From NCBI RefSeq assembly GCF_030143255.1, contig NZ_JARJNR010000002.1:186001-250000 (forward strand): 64,000 nucleotides of DNA. The letters are read 5' to 3'. Position 1 is the first letter of the stretch, and the number at the start of each line of letters is the position of its first letter. This document shows positions 47,077 through 57,240 of the stretch, in pieces. Source of the stretch: Frigidibacter sp. SD6-1. Lineage in GTDB: Bacteria; Pseudomonadota; Alphaproteobacteria; Rhodobacterales; Rhodobacteraceae. The notes beneath the pieces were generated by a model, which made no database searches, had not been told where the DNA came from, and worked only from the letters and a program-made list of their open reading frames with translations. The position numbers and the translations under genes were made by a program.

Positions 47077-49272
47077 TCAGTAAAAGCTCTGCGGGTCGAT
47101 ATCGACCGACAGGCGCAGATTATTGGGCACCCGCAACTGACCCAGCCATTCCGCCACCGCCGCCTGCAGGCTCGCCCCCTTCGGGCCTTTCACCAGCAGC
47201 CGCACCCTGTGCCGCCCGCGCACCCGCGCCACCGGCGCGGGCGCAGGGCCGAAGACCTGCGCGCCGATCCGGGCAAGCGGCCAGGCCCGCCGCGCCAGTT
47301 CCGCGCCGAAATCGAAGACCTGTTGCACATCGGGCGACGACAGGATGATGCCCGCCAGCCGTCCGTAGGGCGGCATGCCCGCCGCCTGCCGTTCCGCCGC
47401 CTCGGCCCGCCAGAACGCCTCTTCCGCGCCCGACAGGATCGCGCGGATCACCGGATGGTCGGGCTGGCAGGTCTGCAGGTAGGCCTCGCCCTTCTTCTCC
47501 GCCCGCCCCGCCCGGCCCGAGACCTGCCGCATCAGCTGAAACGTCCGCTCGGCCGCACGCAGGTCCGATCCCTGCAGTCCCAGATCGGCGTCAATGACAC
47601 CCACCAATGTCAGCAGCGGGAAGTTATGCCCCTTCGCCACCAGTTGCGTGCCGATGATGATATCCGCCCCGCCGCGCGCAATCTCCTCGATCTTCTCCTT
47701 CAGTGCCCGGGCCGAGCCGAAGAGGTCCGACGACAGGACCGCGACCCGCGCGTCCGGGAACCGCTCCGCCACTTCCTCGGCCAGCCGCTCCACCCCCGGC
47801 CCCACCGGCGCGAGCCGCCCTTCGGCCTTGCAGGAGGGGCAGGCCGTGGGCATCGGCGCGCTGTCGCCGCATTGATGGCAGACGAGACGCTTCAGGAACC
47901 GATGTTCCACCATCCGCGCGTCGCACTGGTGGCAGCCGATCTGATGGCCGCAGGCCCGGCAGATCGTCACCGGCGCATAGCCCCTGCGGTTCAGGAACAA
48001 CAGCGCCTGTTCACCACCCGCGATCCGCCCCGCCACCATCTGCACCAGAGTCGGGCTGATCCAGCGGCTGGCTTCCAGCCGCTCCTCCCGCATGTCGATC
48101 GCCCGCATCGGCGGCAGTTCCGCCGCCCCGAACCGCGCCGTCAGGTCGATCCGCGCATATTTGCCGCTTTCGGCATTCACCCAGGTCTCCAGACAGGGCG
48201 TGGCCGAGGCCAGCACCACCTGCGCATCGGTCATCGCCGCGCGCAGCACCGCCATGTCGCGGGCATTGTAAAGGACGCCATCCTCCTGCTTGTAGGATGT
48301 GTCATGTTCCTCGTCGACGACGATCAGCCCCAGATCGCGGAACGGCAGGAACAGGGCCGACCGCGCGCCGACGACCAGCCCAACCCCGCCTTCCCCCGCC
48401 ATTCGCCACAGCCGCCGCCGCTCGGTCTGGGTCACGCCCGAATGCCATTCGCCGGGCCGCGCGCCGAACCTTTCCTCGACGCGGGCCAGAAATTCCGACG
48501 TCAGCGCGATTTCCGGCAGAAGCACCAGCGCCTGCCGCCCCTTGCGCAGGCACTCCGCCACCGCCTCCAGATAGACCTCGGTCTTGCCCGACCCGGTCAC
48601 ACCCTTCAGAAGCGTGGTCCCATAGCGGCCCGCCGTGATGCCCGCGCGCAAACGCTCCGCCGCCGCCGCCTGATCCTCGGTCAAGGCCTTGCCCGACAGG
48701 TCCGGGTCAAGCCGCGGATAGGGCACATCGCGCGGCGCCTCCTCCTCGGCCACCGCGCCCTGTTTCACCAGCCCCTTCACCACACCCGTGGTGACCCCGG
48801 CCAGCCCAGCCAGTTCCGACAGGGTAAAGGCCGCCCCGCCATAGGCCTCCAGCACCTCCAGCACACGCGCCCTTGCAGCGGTCATCCGGTCTGGCTCCTG
48901 CCAGCCCCTGCGATAGACCTTGCGCGGCCCCGGCGGATCGGCCAGCCCCGGCGCCCGCGTCGCAAGCCGCAGCATCGCGGGCATAGGTGTCAGCGTGTAA
49001 TCCGCCGCCCGCATCAGAAAGGCCCGCATCGCCTCCCCCATCGGCGCCGCATCCAGTACCCGCGTCACCGATCTGATCTTCGCCGGATCGAAGCCCCCCT
49101 CCCCCGGCCCCCAGACCACCCCCAAAACCCGGCGCGGCCCGAGCGGCACCTCGACGAAGGCGCCCGCGAAACAGCCGCCCTCCGGCGCCTTGTAATCCAG
49201 CGCCCGACCCAGGGGCTCGGTCGTCAGCACCGCCACCAGATCGCCCTCGACGAAAAACTGTGCCTCAGCCAC
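47077..49272 (-). CDS. priA: Primosomal protein N' (replication restart helicase PriA)
   Basis: A 731-residue superfamily 2 helicase that reloads the replisome at stalled forks. Walker [18 protein letters not shown], Walker [14 protein letters not shown], and the zinc-binding cysteines [14 protein letters not shown] and [17 protein letters not shown] are present. The start is GTG at 49272. It diverges from the aldolase gene across 83 bp. Confidence 0.95.
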   Translation of the reverse strand: MAEAQFFVEGDLVAVLTTEPLGRALDYKAPEGGCFAGAFVEVPLGPRRVLGVVWGPGEGGFDPAKIRSVTRVLDAAPMGEAMRAFLMRAADYTLTPMPAMLRLATRAPGLADPPGPRKVYRRGWQEPDRMTAARARVLEVLEAYGGAAFTLSELAGLAGVTTGVVKGLVKQGAVAEEEAPRDVPYPRLDPDLSGKALTEDQAAAAERLRAGITAGRYGTTLLKGVTGSGKTEVYLEAVAECLRKGRQALVLLPEIALTSEFLARVEERFGARPGEWHSGVTQTERRRLWRMAGEGGVGLVVGARSALFLPFRDLGLIVVDEEHDTSYKQEDGVLYNARDMAVLRAAMTDAQVVLASATPCLETWVNAESGKYARIDLTARFGAAELPPMRAIDMREERLEASRWISPTLVQMVAGRIAGGEQALLFLNRRGYAPVTICRACGHQIGCHQCDARMVEHRFLKRLVCHQCGDSAPMPTACPSCKAEGRLAPVGPGVERLAEEVAERFPDARVAVLSSDLFGSARALKEKIEEIARGGADIIIGTQLVAKGHNFPLLTLVGVIDADLGLQGSDLRAAERTFQLMRQVSGRAGRAEKKGEAYLQTCQPDHPVIRAILSGAEEAFWRAEAAERQAAGMPPYGRLAGIILSSPDVQQVFDFGAELARRAWPLARIGAQVFGPAPAPVARVRGRHRVRLLVKGPKGASLQAAVAEWLGQLRVPNNLRLSVDIDPQSFY

Positions 49273-49355
49273 GCGCGCGGCCTTTCCCGGGTTTCAGCCG
49301 CGCGCGGCATGCGCTAGAAGAACGCCGACCCATTCCAGAAGCCCCGGAGCGCGCC

Positions 49356-50009
49356 ATGAAATTCTTCGTCGATACCGCCGATGTCGCCGCCATCAAGGAA
49401 CTGAACGACCTCGGCATGGTCGATGGCGTGACGACCAACCCCTCGCTGATCCTCAAGGCGGGGCGTGACATCATCGAAGTCACCAAGGAAATCTGTGACA
49501 TGGTTTCCGGCCCCGTTTCGGCTGAGGTTGTGGCGACAGAGGCCAAGGCCATGATCGCCGAAGGGATGAAGCTTGCCAAGATCGCCCCGAACATCGCGAT
49601 CAAGGTTCCGCTCACCTGGGACGGCCTCACCGCCTGCAAGGCCTTCGCTTCCGAAGGCCATATGGTCAATGTCACGCTCTGCTTCTCGCCCGCCCAGGCG
49701 ATCCTTGCCGCGAAAGCAGGCGCCAGCTTCATCTCGCCCTTCATCGGGCGGCTTGACGATATCCATCTCGAAGGCGTGAACCTCATCGAGGATATCCGCA
49801 TCATCTACGACAATTACGATTTCAAGACCCAGATCCTCGCCGCCTCGATCCGCTCGGTCAACCATATCGTCGACTGCGCCAAGATCGGCGCCGACGTCAT
49901 CACCGCGCCCCCCGCCGTCATCAAGGCGATGGCCCAACATGTGCTGACCGACAAGGGGCTTGAGATTTTCCTGAAGGACTGGGCAAAAACCGGGCAGAAA
50001 ATCCTCTGA
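49356..50009 (+). CDS. fsa: Transaldolase / fructose-6-phosphate aldolase
   Basis: A 217-residue short (FSA/TalC-type) transaldolase. The Schiff-base lysine is Lys83 in [28 protein letters not shown] and GVTTNPSLI open the barrel. Short members act either as transaldolase or as fructose-6-phosphate aldolase; sequence alone does not decide, though the IKVPLT context is common in bacterial transaldolases of this size. GGAG precedes the start. Confidence 0.9.
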   Translation: MKFFVDTADVAAIKELNDLGMVDGVTTNPSLILKAGRDIIEVTKEICDMVSGPVSAEVVATEAKAMIAEGMKLAKIAPNIAIKVPLTWDGLTACKAFASEGHMVNVTLCFSPAQAILAAKAGASFISPFIGRLDDIHLEGVNLIEDIRIIYDNYDFKTQILAASIRSVNHIVDCAKIGADVITAPPAVIKAMAQHVLTDKGLEIFLKDWAKTGQKIL

Positions 50010-50050
50010 CTTCGTGTATCCTGCCCGAAAGTAACAAGTCCGGGGCGAAG

Positions 50051-50776
50051 ATGTCCGAACCGAAACTGTCCGACGCCGCACCGCTTGGCCCCGATCTGCG
50101 CGACCGCCTGATCGCCAGCCCGGAAGTGATTCTGGAAGACCGCGACCTGATGCGCGCGCTCATCGCCGCGAACGAACGCGCGATGGGCTCGAACATCGTC
50201 GACCTGCGCGGCATCGCGATGGAGCGGCTGGAACAGCGCCTCGACCGTCTGGAGGATACCCACCGCTCGGTCATCGCCGCGGCCTATGAAAACCTCGCGG
50301 GCACCAACCAGATCCAGCGCGCCGTGCTCAGGCTGCTCGACCCGGTCGATTTCGAGGATTTCCTCAAGGTGCTTGTCTCGGACGTCCGCCAGATCCTGCG
50401 GATCGAGGCCGTGCGGCTCGTCCTCGAAACCGAGATCGACGGGCAGGAGGAAGTGGCAGTCCAGCGCTTTTCCGACGTGCTGAGCGTGGCGCCGCCGGGC
50501 TTCGTCGAACGCTACATGAGCGACGGGCGCACCGGGGCGCCGCGCGACGTGGTGCTCAGGCAGTCCGCCGCCGACCGGCAGACGGTCTATGGCGCGTCCG
50601 AACCGAGGATCGGCTCGGAAGCGGTCATGCGGCTCGACCTCGGGTCCGGGCGGCTACCCGGCATGCTGGCGCTCGGCGCCGCCGATCCGCACCAGTTCCG
50701 CTCAAGCCAGGGCACCGATCTTCTCACCTTCTTCGCCGGGGCCTTCGAACGGGCGATGCGCCGCTGGCTGGCCTGA
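50051..50776 (+). CDS. DUF484 family protein
   Basis: A 241-residue protein with an N-terminal coiled segment (about 35-85) and a GAF-like C-terminal half, typical of DUF484. It lies just upstream of xerC, the same neighbour seen in gammaproteobacteria, hinting at a shared role in chromosome processing. Function unknown. Confidence 0.85.
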   Translation: MSEPKLSDAAPLGPDLRDRLIASPEVILEDRDLMRALIAANERAMGSNIVDLRGIAMERLEQRLDRLEDTHRSVIAAAYENLAGTNQIQRAVLRLLDPVDFEDFLKVLVSDVRQILRIEAVRLVLETEIDGQEEVAVQRFSDVLSVAPPGFVERYMSDGRTGAPRDVVLRQSAADRQTVYGASEPRIGSEAVMRLDLGSGRLPGMLALGAADPHQFRSSQGTDLLTFFAGAFERAMRRWLA

Positions 50777-50786
50777 GGTCGGGCGG

Positions 50787-51716
50787 GTGGAACCGCTTCT
50801 GACCGCCGGCGTCCGTGACAGCATCTCGCGCTGGTGCGATCACCTCTCCGCCCTCGGCGGCGCCTCGGCAAACACCGTGAACGCCTACCGCGCCGACGTT
50901 CTGGCCTGGGCCGCCTTCATGGCCCCCCATCTCGGCGGCGCGCCGACCGCCACGGCGCTCGCCGCCGCCACGCCGTCGGACATGCGCGCCTTCATGGCGC
51001 ACGAGCGCAACCGCGGCCTCGGCGCCCGGTCGCTGGCGCGCAGGCTCTCCTCGGTCAAGGGCTTCATCCGCTGGCTGACCGACCGCGAAGGCGGCGAGGC
51101 GACCGCGATTCTGGCCCAGCGCGGCCCTAAATACCGCCGCAAGCTTCCCCGCCCGCTGACGCCCGAGGCCGCGCAGGACATGATCGCCACCGTCGATGTG
51201 CAGGCCCGCAACGACTGGCAGGCCGCCCGCGACGTGGCGGTTGTGACGCTCCTCTACGGCTGCGGCCTGCGGATTTCCGAGGCGCTCTCGCTCACCGCCG
51301 CTGACCATCCGTTGGGCGAAGTGCTGCGCATCCGCGGCAAGGGCGGCAAGGAGCGGCTGGTGCCGGTCATTCCCGCCGCCCGCGCTGCCGTCGCCGATTA
51401 CGTCCGCCTCTGCCCCTTCCCGCTCGCCTCTGTCCCGCATGGCCCGCTCTTCCTTGGCGCACGCGGCGGCGCCTTGAACCCCCGCCTTATCGCGAAAGCA
51501 ATGGAACAGGCGCGCAGCTCGCTCGGCCTTCCCGCCTCGGCAACGCCCCACGCAATGCGCCACTCCTTCGCGACCCATCTCCTCGCCGCAGGCGGCGACC
51601 TGCGCACCATCCAGGAACTTCTGGGCCATGCGTCCCTGTCAACGACCCAGGCCTATACAGCCGTCGATACCGCCCGCCTGATGGAGGTCTATGCCGCCGC
51701 CCACCCCCGGGCCTGA
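50787..51716 (+). CDS. xerC: Tyrosine recombinase XerC
   Basis: A 309-residue site-specific recombinase that resolves chromosome dimers with XerD. N-terminal SAM-like domain (about 8-100), catalytic Arg in LLYGCGLRISEALSL, Lys in IRGKGGKERLVP, HAMRHSFATHL, the GHASLSTTQAYT block with His and nucleophile Tyr. The GTG at 50787 is chosen since the frame upstream overlaps DUF484. Confidence 0.93.
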   Translation: MEPLLTAGVRDSISRWCDHLSALGGASANTVNAYRADVLAWAAFMAPHLGGAPTATALAAATPSDMRAFMAHERNRGLGARSLARRLSSVKGFIRWLTDREGGEATAILAQRGPKYRRKLPRPLTPEAAQDMIATVDVQARNDWQAARDVAVVTLLYGCGLRISEALSLTAADHPLGEVLRIRGKGGKERLVPVIPAARAAVADYVRLCPFPLASVPHGPLFLGARGGALNPRLIAKAMEQARSSLGLPASATPHAMRHSFATHLLAAGGDLRTIQELLGHASLSTTQAYTAVDTARLMEVYAAAHPRA

Positions 51717-51779
51717 CAGGTTGTCAAGGCCGGGAAGCCGCAGGTTGCCAGCCCTGCCAATTTGCGCCAGAAAGACCCC

Positions 51780-52481
51780 ATGACACCGCGTATCAAAGCC
51801 CTCTGCGTCCATCTCCTCACCGCCACCGGCGCCGTCCTTGCCATGATGGCCATGCTCGCCGCGGCCGAGCACAAATGGGCGCTGATGTGGGTCTGGCTGG
51901 TCATCGCGCTCATCGTCGACGGGATCGACGGCCCCCTGGCCCGTGCCTATCACGTCAAGACCAATTGGCCGACCTATGACGGGGTGCTGCTCGACCTGAT
52001 CATCGACTATCTGACCTATGTCTTCATCCCGGCCTATGCGCTTTTCGAATCCGGGCTGATGAACGGCTGGACCGGCTGGTGCGCGATCATCGTCATCACC
52101 TATTCGAGCGCGCTCTACTTCGTCGATACCCGCATGAAAACGACGGACTATTCCTTTGCGGGCTTCCCCTCCTGCTGGAACATGGTGATCCTCGTCATCT
52201 TCGCGCTGGAGCCGAATTTCTACGTGACGCTTGCGATCATCCTCGCGCTCGCCGTGACCCAGTTCACCAATTTCAAGTTCGTCCACCCGGTCCGCACCGA
52301 TCGCTGGCGCTGGATCACGCTGCCCATGGCGCTTCTCTGGGTCGCCTGCGCGGGCTGGTCGGCCTGGGTCGAGTTCGGGCCGATCTCGCTCGCCCATCTC
52401 GGGCTGATGGTCAGCTCGGCCTATCTCCTGCTTGCGGGCATCGCCCAGCAGCTGATCCCCGAGCGCACCGCAAGCGCCTGA
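51780..52481 (+). CDS. pcs: Phosphatidylcholine synthase
   Basis: A 233-residue membrane CDP-alcohol phosphotransferase that makes phosphatidylcholine from CDP-diacylglycerol and choline. The motif DG-x2-AR-x12-G-x3-D-x3-D, with the wide x12 gap known for Pcs, spans Asp50 to Asp76. About seven helices. The ATG at 51780 is used; an upstream TTG at 51762 falls in a stretch (TTTGCGCCAGAAAGA) resembling the repeated intergenic motif. Confidence 0.93.
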   Translation: MTPRIKALCVHLLTATGAVLAMMAMLAAAEHKWALMWVWLVIALIVDGIDGPLARAYHVKTNWPTYDGVLLDLIIDYLTYVFIPAYALFESGLMNGWTGWCAIIVITYSSALYFVDTRMKTTDYSFAGFPSCWNMVILVIFALEPNFYVTLAIILALAVTQFTNFKFVHPVRTDRWRWITLPMALLWVACAGWSAWVEFGPISLAHLGLMVSSAYLLLAGIAQQLIPERTASA

Positions 52482-52487
52482 CCGGCA

Positions 52488-52534
52488 CCGAAATCTTTGA
52501 AAGATTTCGGACCGGATTTCGTTTCGAAATCCGG
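52488..52534. repeat. Double tandem palindrome between convergent pcs and DMT transporter genes
   Basis: Palindrome 1 is 52488-52510 (arm CCGAAATCTTT), palindrome 2 is 52512-52534 (arm CCGGATTTCG, loop TTT). Both arms match members of the arrays at 25244 and 60644. The array begins seven bases after the pcs stop and ends eight bases before the opposing gene's stop, as expected for a two-way terminator. Confidence 0.85.
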
Positions 52535-52542
52535 CGCCTCCC

Positions 52543-53379
52543 TCAAAGCCGCGTGATCGCCACTCCGGCGGCGATCATCAGCGCCGAGAACCCCTTCACC
52601 CAGGTCATACGCTCGCGGAAGATGAGCCAGCCGATCACCACCCCGAAGACGATCGAGGTTTCGCGGATCGCCGCCACCAGCGCGATCGGCGCCTCGGTCA
52701 TCGCCCAGACCACGATCGCGTAAGAGGCGTAGGAGGCCACCGCCGCCGCCGACCCCGCCCCCCAGACCCGTGACCGCGCGGGCCAGGCTGCGCGTCCGCG
52801 CATCAGCGTCATCACTGCGGCAAACAGCACCCCGTCGGCGGCAAACATCCAGGCCACATAGGCCGCCGCATCGCCGCCGATCCGCGCCCCCTGCCCGTCG
52901 ATCAGCGTATAGCTCGCCGTCGCCACGGCCGCGCCCATCGCATAGGGCAGAAGCCGCACGGATTCTCCCGAGGTGAAGACCCCTGTCGCCAGAAGGAATA
53001 TCCCCAAGCCCAGAACCGCGATCCCCAGAACCTCGGCAAGGACCAGATGGTCTGTCCCGAAAATCGCCCCCACCACCAGCACGATCAGCGGCGCCGTACC
53101 CCGCGCCAGCGGATAGACACGGGAAAGGTCGCCATGCTCATAGGCAAAGGTCAGGAAGGTCTTGTAGGCGGTATGAACCAGCGCCGAGGCGGCGATCCAC
53201 GGCCAGACCTCCGCCCCCGGAAAGGGCTCGAAAAGCCCGAGGACCAGGCCGATCACCCCCTGCACCGCAGAGAGCACCATCATCACATGGACCCGGCTCG
53301 CACCGCCTCGCACAAGCCCGTTCCACAGCGCATGCAGGAAAGCCGCGCCCAGAACGGCGAGAAGGATGACAAGGCTCAA
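52543..53379 (-). CDS. DMT-family (EamA) transporter
   Basis: A 278-residue ten-helix protein with two EamA halves (WNGLVRGG in the first, ASYASYAIVVWAMTEAPIALV in the second). The start is a TTG at 53379. Likely an exporter or importer of small metabolites; substrate unknown. Confidence 0.8.
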   Translation of the reverse strand: MSLVILLAVLGAAFLHALWNGLVRGGASRVHVMMVLSAVQGVIGLVLGLFEPFPGAEVWPWIAASALVHTAYKTFLTFAYEHGDLSRVYPLARGTAPLIVLVVGAIFGTDHLVLAEVLGIAVLGLGIFLLATGVFTSGESVRLLPYAMGAAVATASYTLIDGQGARIGGDAAAYVAWMFAADGVLFAAVMTLMRGRAAWPARSRVWGAGSAAAVASYASYAIVVWAMTEAPIALVAAIRETSIVFGVVIGWLIFRERMTWVKGFSALMIAAGVAITRL

Positions 53380-53438
53380 TCGCGGCTCCCCCGTGCTTTC
53401 CCGAAACGGCTATCAGCCGCCCCGACCGGCAGCAAGGG

Positions 53439-53906
53439 TCAGATCAGCAGCGAAGCCGCGCCCTCGTGCTTCAATAGCGCCACCTTGGTCTCCACGCCGC
53501 CGGGCGCCGAGAAGCCGCCCAGCCCGGTGGCCGACAGGATCCGGTGGCAGGGGATGAGGATCGGTATCGGATTTGACCCGCAGGCCTGCCCGATCGCCTG
53601 AGCGGGCGCGCCGAGAGCCTTGGACAGATCGCCATAGGTCCGCACCTCGCCCATCGGAATCGCGCACATGGCGCGCTGCACCGCGCCATTCAGGCCCGGC
53701 AGGAAGGCAAGCGGCAGATCGAACACCCGCCGCCGCCCGGCGAAATAGTCGGCCAACTGCGCCGCCGCTTCCAGAAGAAGCGGCGTCTCGTCGTCCCCCT
53801 CGCCGCCCCAGGACAGGCGAGTGATGAGGCCGCCCTCATCGGTCAGCACCAAGGGCCCGAAAGGCGAAGCCACCCGGACCCTCTTCGCGCCCTCGCATGC
53901 GCTCAT
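53439..53906 (-). CDS. ogt: Methylated-DNA-protein-cysteine methyltransferase
   Basis: A 155-residue suicide repair protein that removes alkyl groups from O6-guanine. The acceptor Cys120 is in IPCHRILS, with the AIPMGEVRTYGDLSKALGAP helix-turn-helix and VALLKHEGA tail. The ATG at 53906 is preferred to the TTG at 53933. It follows ileS by 42 bases on the same strand. Confidence 0.9.
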   Translation of the reverse strand: MSACEGAKRVRVASPFGPLVLTDEGGLITRLSWGGEGDDETPLLLEAAAQLADYFAGRRRVFDLPLAFLPGLNGAVQRAMCAIPMGEVRTYGDLSKALGAPAQAIGQACGSNPIPILIPCHRILSATGLGGFSAPGGVETKVALLKHEGAASLLI

Positions 53907-53948
53907 CGGGCGCCCCGGCGAAGAGGCCTGCAAGGGCCGATGAGCGGC

Positions 53949-56930
53949 CTAGCCAAGCGCATCGTTGCAACGCTGACACGTACCCTCATGGGCATGGCTG
54001 CCCACGTCCGGCAGGATGCGCCAGCAGCGCTGGCATTTCTCGCCGTCGGCCAGTTCGAAGACCACGCCCACCCCCGGCACTTCGGACAGGCGGAAGGCTT
54101 CTTCCGGCGCGGGGTCGGCGGTCAGCTGGATCGCCGAGGTGATGCACAATTCGGCGAAATCGACCGATTTCAGCGCTTTCAGCGTCGCCTGATCCTCGAC
54201 ATGCACCACGGGTGCCGCCTCCAGCGAGGCGCCGATGACCTTGGCCGTCCGCTGCACCTCCAGGGCCGCCGTCACCACCCGGCGCACCTTGCGGATCGCC
54301 TCCCATTTCTGCGCCAAGGGCTCGTCCAGCCAGTCGGCGGGCGTCTCGGGCATGTCGGTCAGATGGACCGATGAGCCCTCGCCCGGGAAACGGCAGAGCC
54401 AGACCTCCTCCATCGTGAAGACGAGGATCGGCGCCAGCCAGGTGGTCAGGCGATGGAACAGGATGTCCAGCACCGTCCGCGCCGCCCGGCGGCGCGCACT
54501 GTCCGGCGCGTCGCAGTACAGCGCATCCTTGCGGATGTCGAAATAGATGGCGCTGAGGTCCACCGTGCAGAAGGTGAAGAGCGTCTGGAACACGCCCTGG
54601 AAATCGTATTTCGCATAGCCGGTGCGGACCACGTGATCCAGTTCCGCCAACCGGTGCAACACCCAAGCTTCCAGCTCCGGCATCTCCTCCGGCGCGACCC
54701 GCTCTGCCTCGGTGAAGCCCGCGAGGTTGCCAAGGATGAAGCGCAGTGTATTGCGCAGACGGCGGTAGCTGTCGGCGGTGCCTTTCAGGATCTCCTTCCC
54801 GATCCTCAGGTCGACCGTATAGTCCGACTGCGCCACCCAGAGCCGCAGGATATCGGCGCCATATTCGTCGATCACCTGCTGGGGTGCGACGGTATTGCCC
54901 AGCGATTTCGACATCTTCATGCCCTTCTCGTCGAGCGTGAAGCCGTGGGTCAGCACACCCCGATAGGGCGCGCGCCCCTTGGTGCCGCAGGCCTGCAGCA
55001 TCGAGGAATGGAACCATCCCCGGTGCTGGTCGGTGCCTTCGAGGTAGAGGTCGGCGAGGCCATCCACCGTGCCATCGGGCCGGTCGCGCAGCACGAACGC
55101 ATGGGTCGAGCCACTGTCGAACCAGACGTCGAGGATATCGAAGACCTGTTCATAATCCGACGGATCGACCAGACCGGACAGGACCTTCTCCTTGAATCCT
55201 TGCACATACCAGACATCAGCCCCCTCGGCCTCGAACGCCGCCTTGATGCGGGCATTGACCTCGGCATTGCGCAGAAGGAAGTCGGGATCGGTGGGCTTTG
55301 CCCCCTTTTTCGTGAAACAGGTCAAGGGCACGCCCCAGGCGCGCTGGCGCGAGAGCACCCAGTCGGGCCGCGCCTCGATCATCGAATAGAGGCGGTTGCG
55401 GCCCGTCACCGGCGTCCATTCGACAAGCTGGTTGATCGAATTCAGCGCGCGCTTGCGGATCGTGTCGCCATAGGTCGACAGGCCATCGTCAAGGCTTTTG
55501 TCGATCGCCACGAACCATTGCGGCGTGTTGCGGTAGATGAGCGGCGCCTTCGACCGCCAGGAATGCGGGTAGGAATGCTTGATCTTGCCCTTGGCGAACA
55601 AGGCGCCCGCATAGGCGAGTTGCTTGATCACCGAGACGTTCGCCGGGCCTTCCTTGCCGTCGGCTCCGATGATCGCCTGCCCGCCAAAGAGCGGCAGGTC
55701 GGCGCGGTAGCTGCCGTCCGGTTCGACATTGTAGGTCATCGGCAGGCCGTGCTTCAGGCCCAGCTGATAGTCGTCGTCGCCGTGAGAAGGGGCGGTGTGG
55801 ACAAATCCCGTGCCTGCGTCGTCGGTGACGTGATCGCCGGGGAGGAGGGGGACGTCGTAGTCCCATTCGCCGTGCGCGCCCTCGACACCCCGGAAGGGGT
55901 GCGACAGGGTCAGCGTCGCCAGTTCCTCGCCCGGAACGGCACGCAGCTTGCGGAAACTCTCGACCCGCGCGGCGGCAAAGATCGCCTCGGCCAGCTTGTC
56001 GGCCACGAGGATCGTTTCACCCACCTTCGCGCTCGCGTTTTCGCCGACCGCGGACACCTCATAAAGACCGTAGGCGATCGCGGGGTTGAAGGCGACTGCA
56101 CGGTTTTGCGGGATGGTCCAGGGCGTCGTGGTCCAGATCACCACCGACGCGCCCTCAAGCGCGTCCCCGTCCCGGGCTTGACCCGGGACCTCTGTGGCGG
56201 AGGCCCCGGCTCGGGGGCCGGGGCGGGGTGCGCTGACGTTGAACCGCACCCAGATCGTGTGGCTCGTATGGTCGTGATATTCGACCTCGGCCTCGGCCAA
56301 AGCGGTCTTCTCGACCGGCGACCACATCACCGGTTTTGATCCCTGATAGAGCGAGCCGTTCATCAGGAAGGCCATGAATTCCTCGGCGATCACCGCCTCG
56401 GCATGGTAGTTCATCGTCAGGTAGGGGTCGGCCCAGTTGCCGGTGACGCCGAGGCGCTTGAACTCCTCGCGCTGCACGTCGATCCAGCCTTCGGCGAACT
56501 TGCGGCATTCCTGACGGAAGGCGACCGTATCGACATCGTCCTTGTTCAGGCCCTTGGCGCGGTACTGTTCCTCGATCTTCCATTCGATCGGCAGGCCGTG
56601 GCAGTCCCAGCCCGGCACGTAGCGGGCATCGCGGCCCATCATCTGCTGGCTGCGCACTACCATATCCTTCAGGACCTTGTTCAGCGCGTGCCCGATATGC
56701 AGGTGACCGTTCGCATAAGGAGGGCCGTCATGCAGGGTGAAGGGCGCCCGCTTCTTGCCATCCGGGCCGGTCTTTTCCCGCAGCCGGTCATAGACGCCGA
56801 TCCGTTCCCAGCGCGCCAGCCAGTCGGGCTCACGCTGCGGCAGGCCCGCGCGCATCGGAAAGTCGGTTTCCGGCAGAAAGACGGTGTCGCGATAGTCGGG
56901 TGCAGTCTTTTCGGGCGTGTCGGCGCACAT
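53949..56930 (-). CDS. ileS: Isoleucyl-tRNA synthetase, with an in-frame repeat insertion
   Basis: A 993-residue class I synthetase that charges tRNA(Ile). The HIGH motif is in GHLHIGHALNK, KMSKS is MKMSKSLGN, the editing domain contains VVIWTTTPWTIPQNR and the C-terminal zinc site is CQRCW with CQRC. Between WVRFNV and LEGASVVIWTTT (residues about 234-257) the chain contains a Pro/Gly/Ala/Arg-rich stretch (APRPGPRAGAS) coded by a palindromic repeat of the type also found at 63680, described below. The frame is kept, so the enzyme is presumably active. Confidence 0.94.
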   Translation of the reverse strand: MCADTPEKTAPDYRDTVFLPETDFPMRAGLPQREPDWLARWERIGVYDRLREKTGPDGKKRAPFTLHDGPPYANGHLHIGHALNKVLKDMVVRSQQMMGRDARYVPGWDCHGLPIEWKIEEQYRAKGLNKDDVDTVAFRQECRKFAEGWIDVQREEFKRLGVTGNWADPYLTMNYHAEAVIAEEFMAFLMNGSLYQGSKPVMWSPVEKTALAEAEVEYHDHTSHTIWVRFNVSAPRPGPRAGASATEVPGQARDGDALEGASVVIWTTTPWTIPQNRAVAFNPAIAYGLYEVSAVGENASAKVGETILVADKLAEAIFAAARVESFRKLRAVPGEELATLTLSHPFRGVEGAHGEWDYDVPLLPGDHVTDDAGTGFVHTAPSHGDDDYQLGLKHGLPMTYNVEPDGSYRADLPLFGGQAIIGADGKEGPANVSVIKQLAYAGALFAKGKIKHSYPHSWRSKAPLIYRNTPQWFVAIDKSLDDGLSTYGDTIRKRALNSINQLVEWTPVTGRNRLYSMIEARPDWVLSRQRAWGVPLTCFTKKGAKPTDPDFLLRNAEVNARIKAAFEAEGADVWYVQGFKEKVLSGLVDPSDYEQVFDILDVWFDSGSTHAFVLRDRPDGTVDGLADLYLEGTDQHRGWFHSSMLQACGTKGRAPYRGVLTHGFTLDEKGMKMSKSLGNTVAPQQVIDEYGADILRLWVAQSDYTVDLRIGKEILKGTADSYRRLRNTLRFILGNLAGFTEAERVAPEEMPELEAWVLHRLAELDHVVRTGYAKYDFQGVFQTLFTFCTVDLSAIYFDIRKDALYCDAPDSARRRAARTVLDILFHRLTTWLAPILVFTMEEVWLCRFPGEGSSVHLTDMPETPADWLDEPLAQKWEAIRKVRRVVTAALEVQRTAKVIGASLEAAPVVHVEDQATLKALKSVDFAELCITSAIQLTADPAPEEAFRLSEVPGVGVVFELADGEKCQRCWRILPDVGSHAHEGTCQRCNDALG
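56162..56230. repeat. Palindromic repeat inside ileS
   Basis: Two hairpins lie in the coding sequence: 56169-56189 (GTCCCGGG and CCCGGGAC, loop CTTGA) and about 56202-56219 (GGCCCC and GGGGCC). The right part, 56200-56228, is the same sequence as one arm of the repeat at 63736, with one extra G. Codons read across it in frame. Confidence 0.8.
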
Positions 56931-57240
56931 GTCGGGGCGTTCCTTCGGAAGTCGGTCAGGAAGGGGCGGGGGCGCCCCTTAAGCAAACGGGCAATCCCGG
57001 CGGCTGAGGGATCAGCGCGCCGGGCCGCTAATTCGACGTATCTGCGCGGCCTTCATCTGCATGGCCGCCTTATAGGCGGTCGCCTTCCGCTGGTCCAGTG
57101 CGGGCGTGCGGCGGCACCGGAATGCACTCGCCAGCCGGTTTCAGCGGCAGGGCGAACCCATCCTGATCCAGGCCGGGCGGCGAAGAGCCGCATTGCACTT
57201 TCCGCGCCGGCGGAAAGAATGCGGCGCGAAAGGAGCTCCC
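56931..57240. promoter_or_regulatory. Divergent region between ileS and the truncated globin, with a large leader hairpin
   Basis: No gene seen in 310 bp. At 57187-57225 GCCGCATT and CTTTCCGC pair with GCGGAAAG and AATGCGGC (16 pairs, a three-base bulge, loop GCCG). The hairpin ends just before the AAAGGAG ribosome-binding site (57229-57235) of the globin gene. I found no FNR/Dnr-type TTGAT-N4-ATCAA box. Confidence 0.55.
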
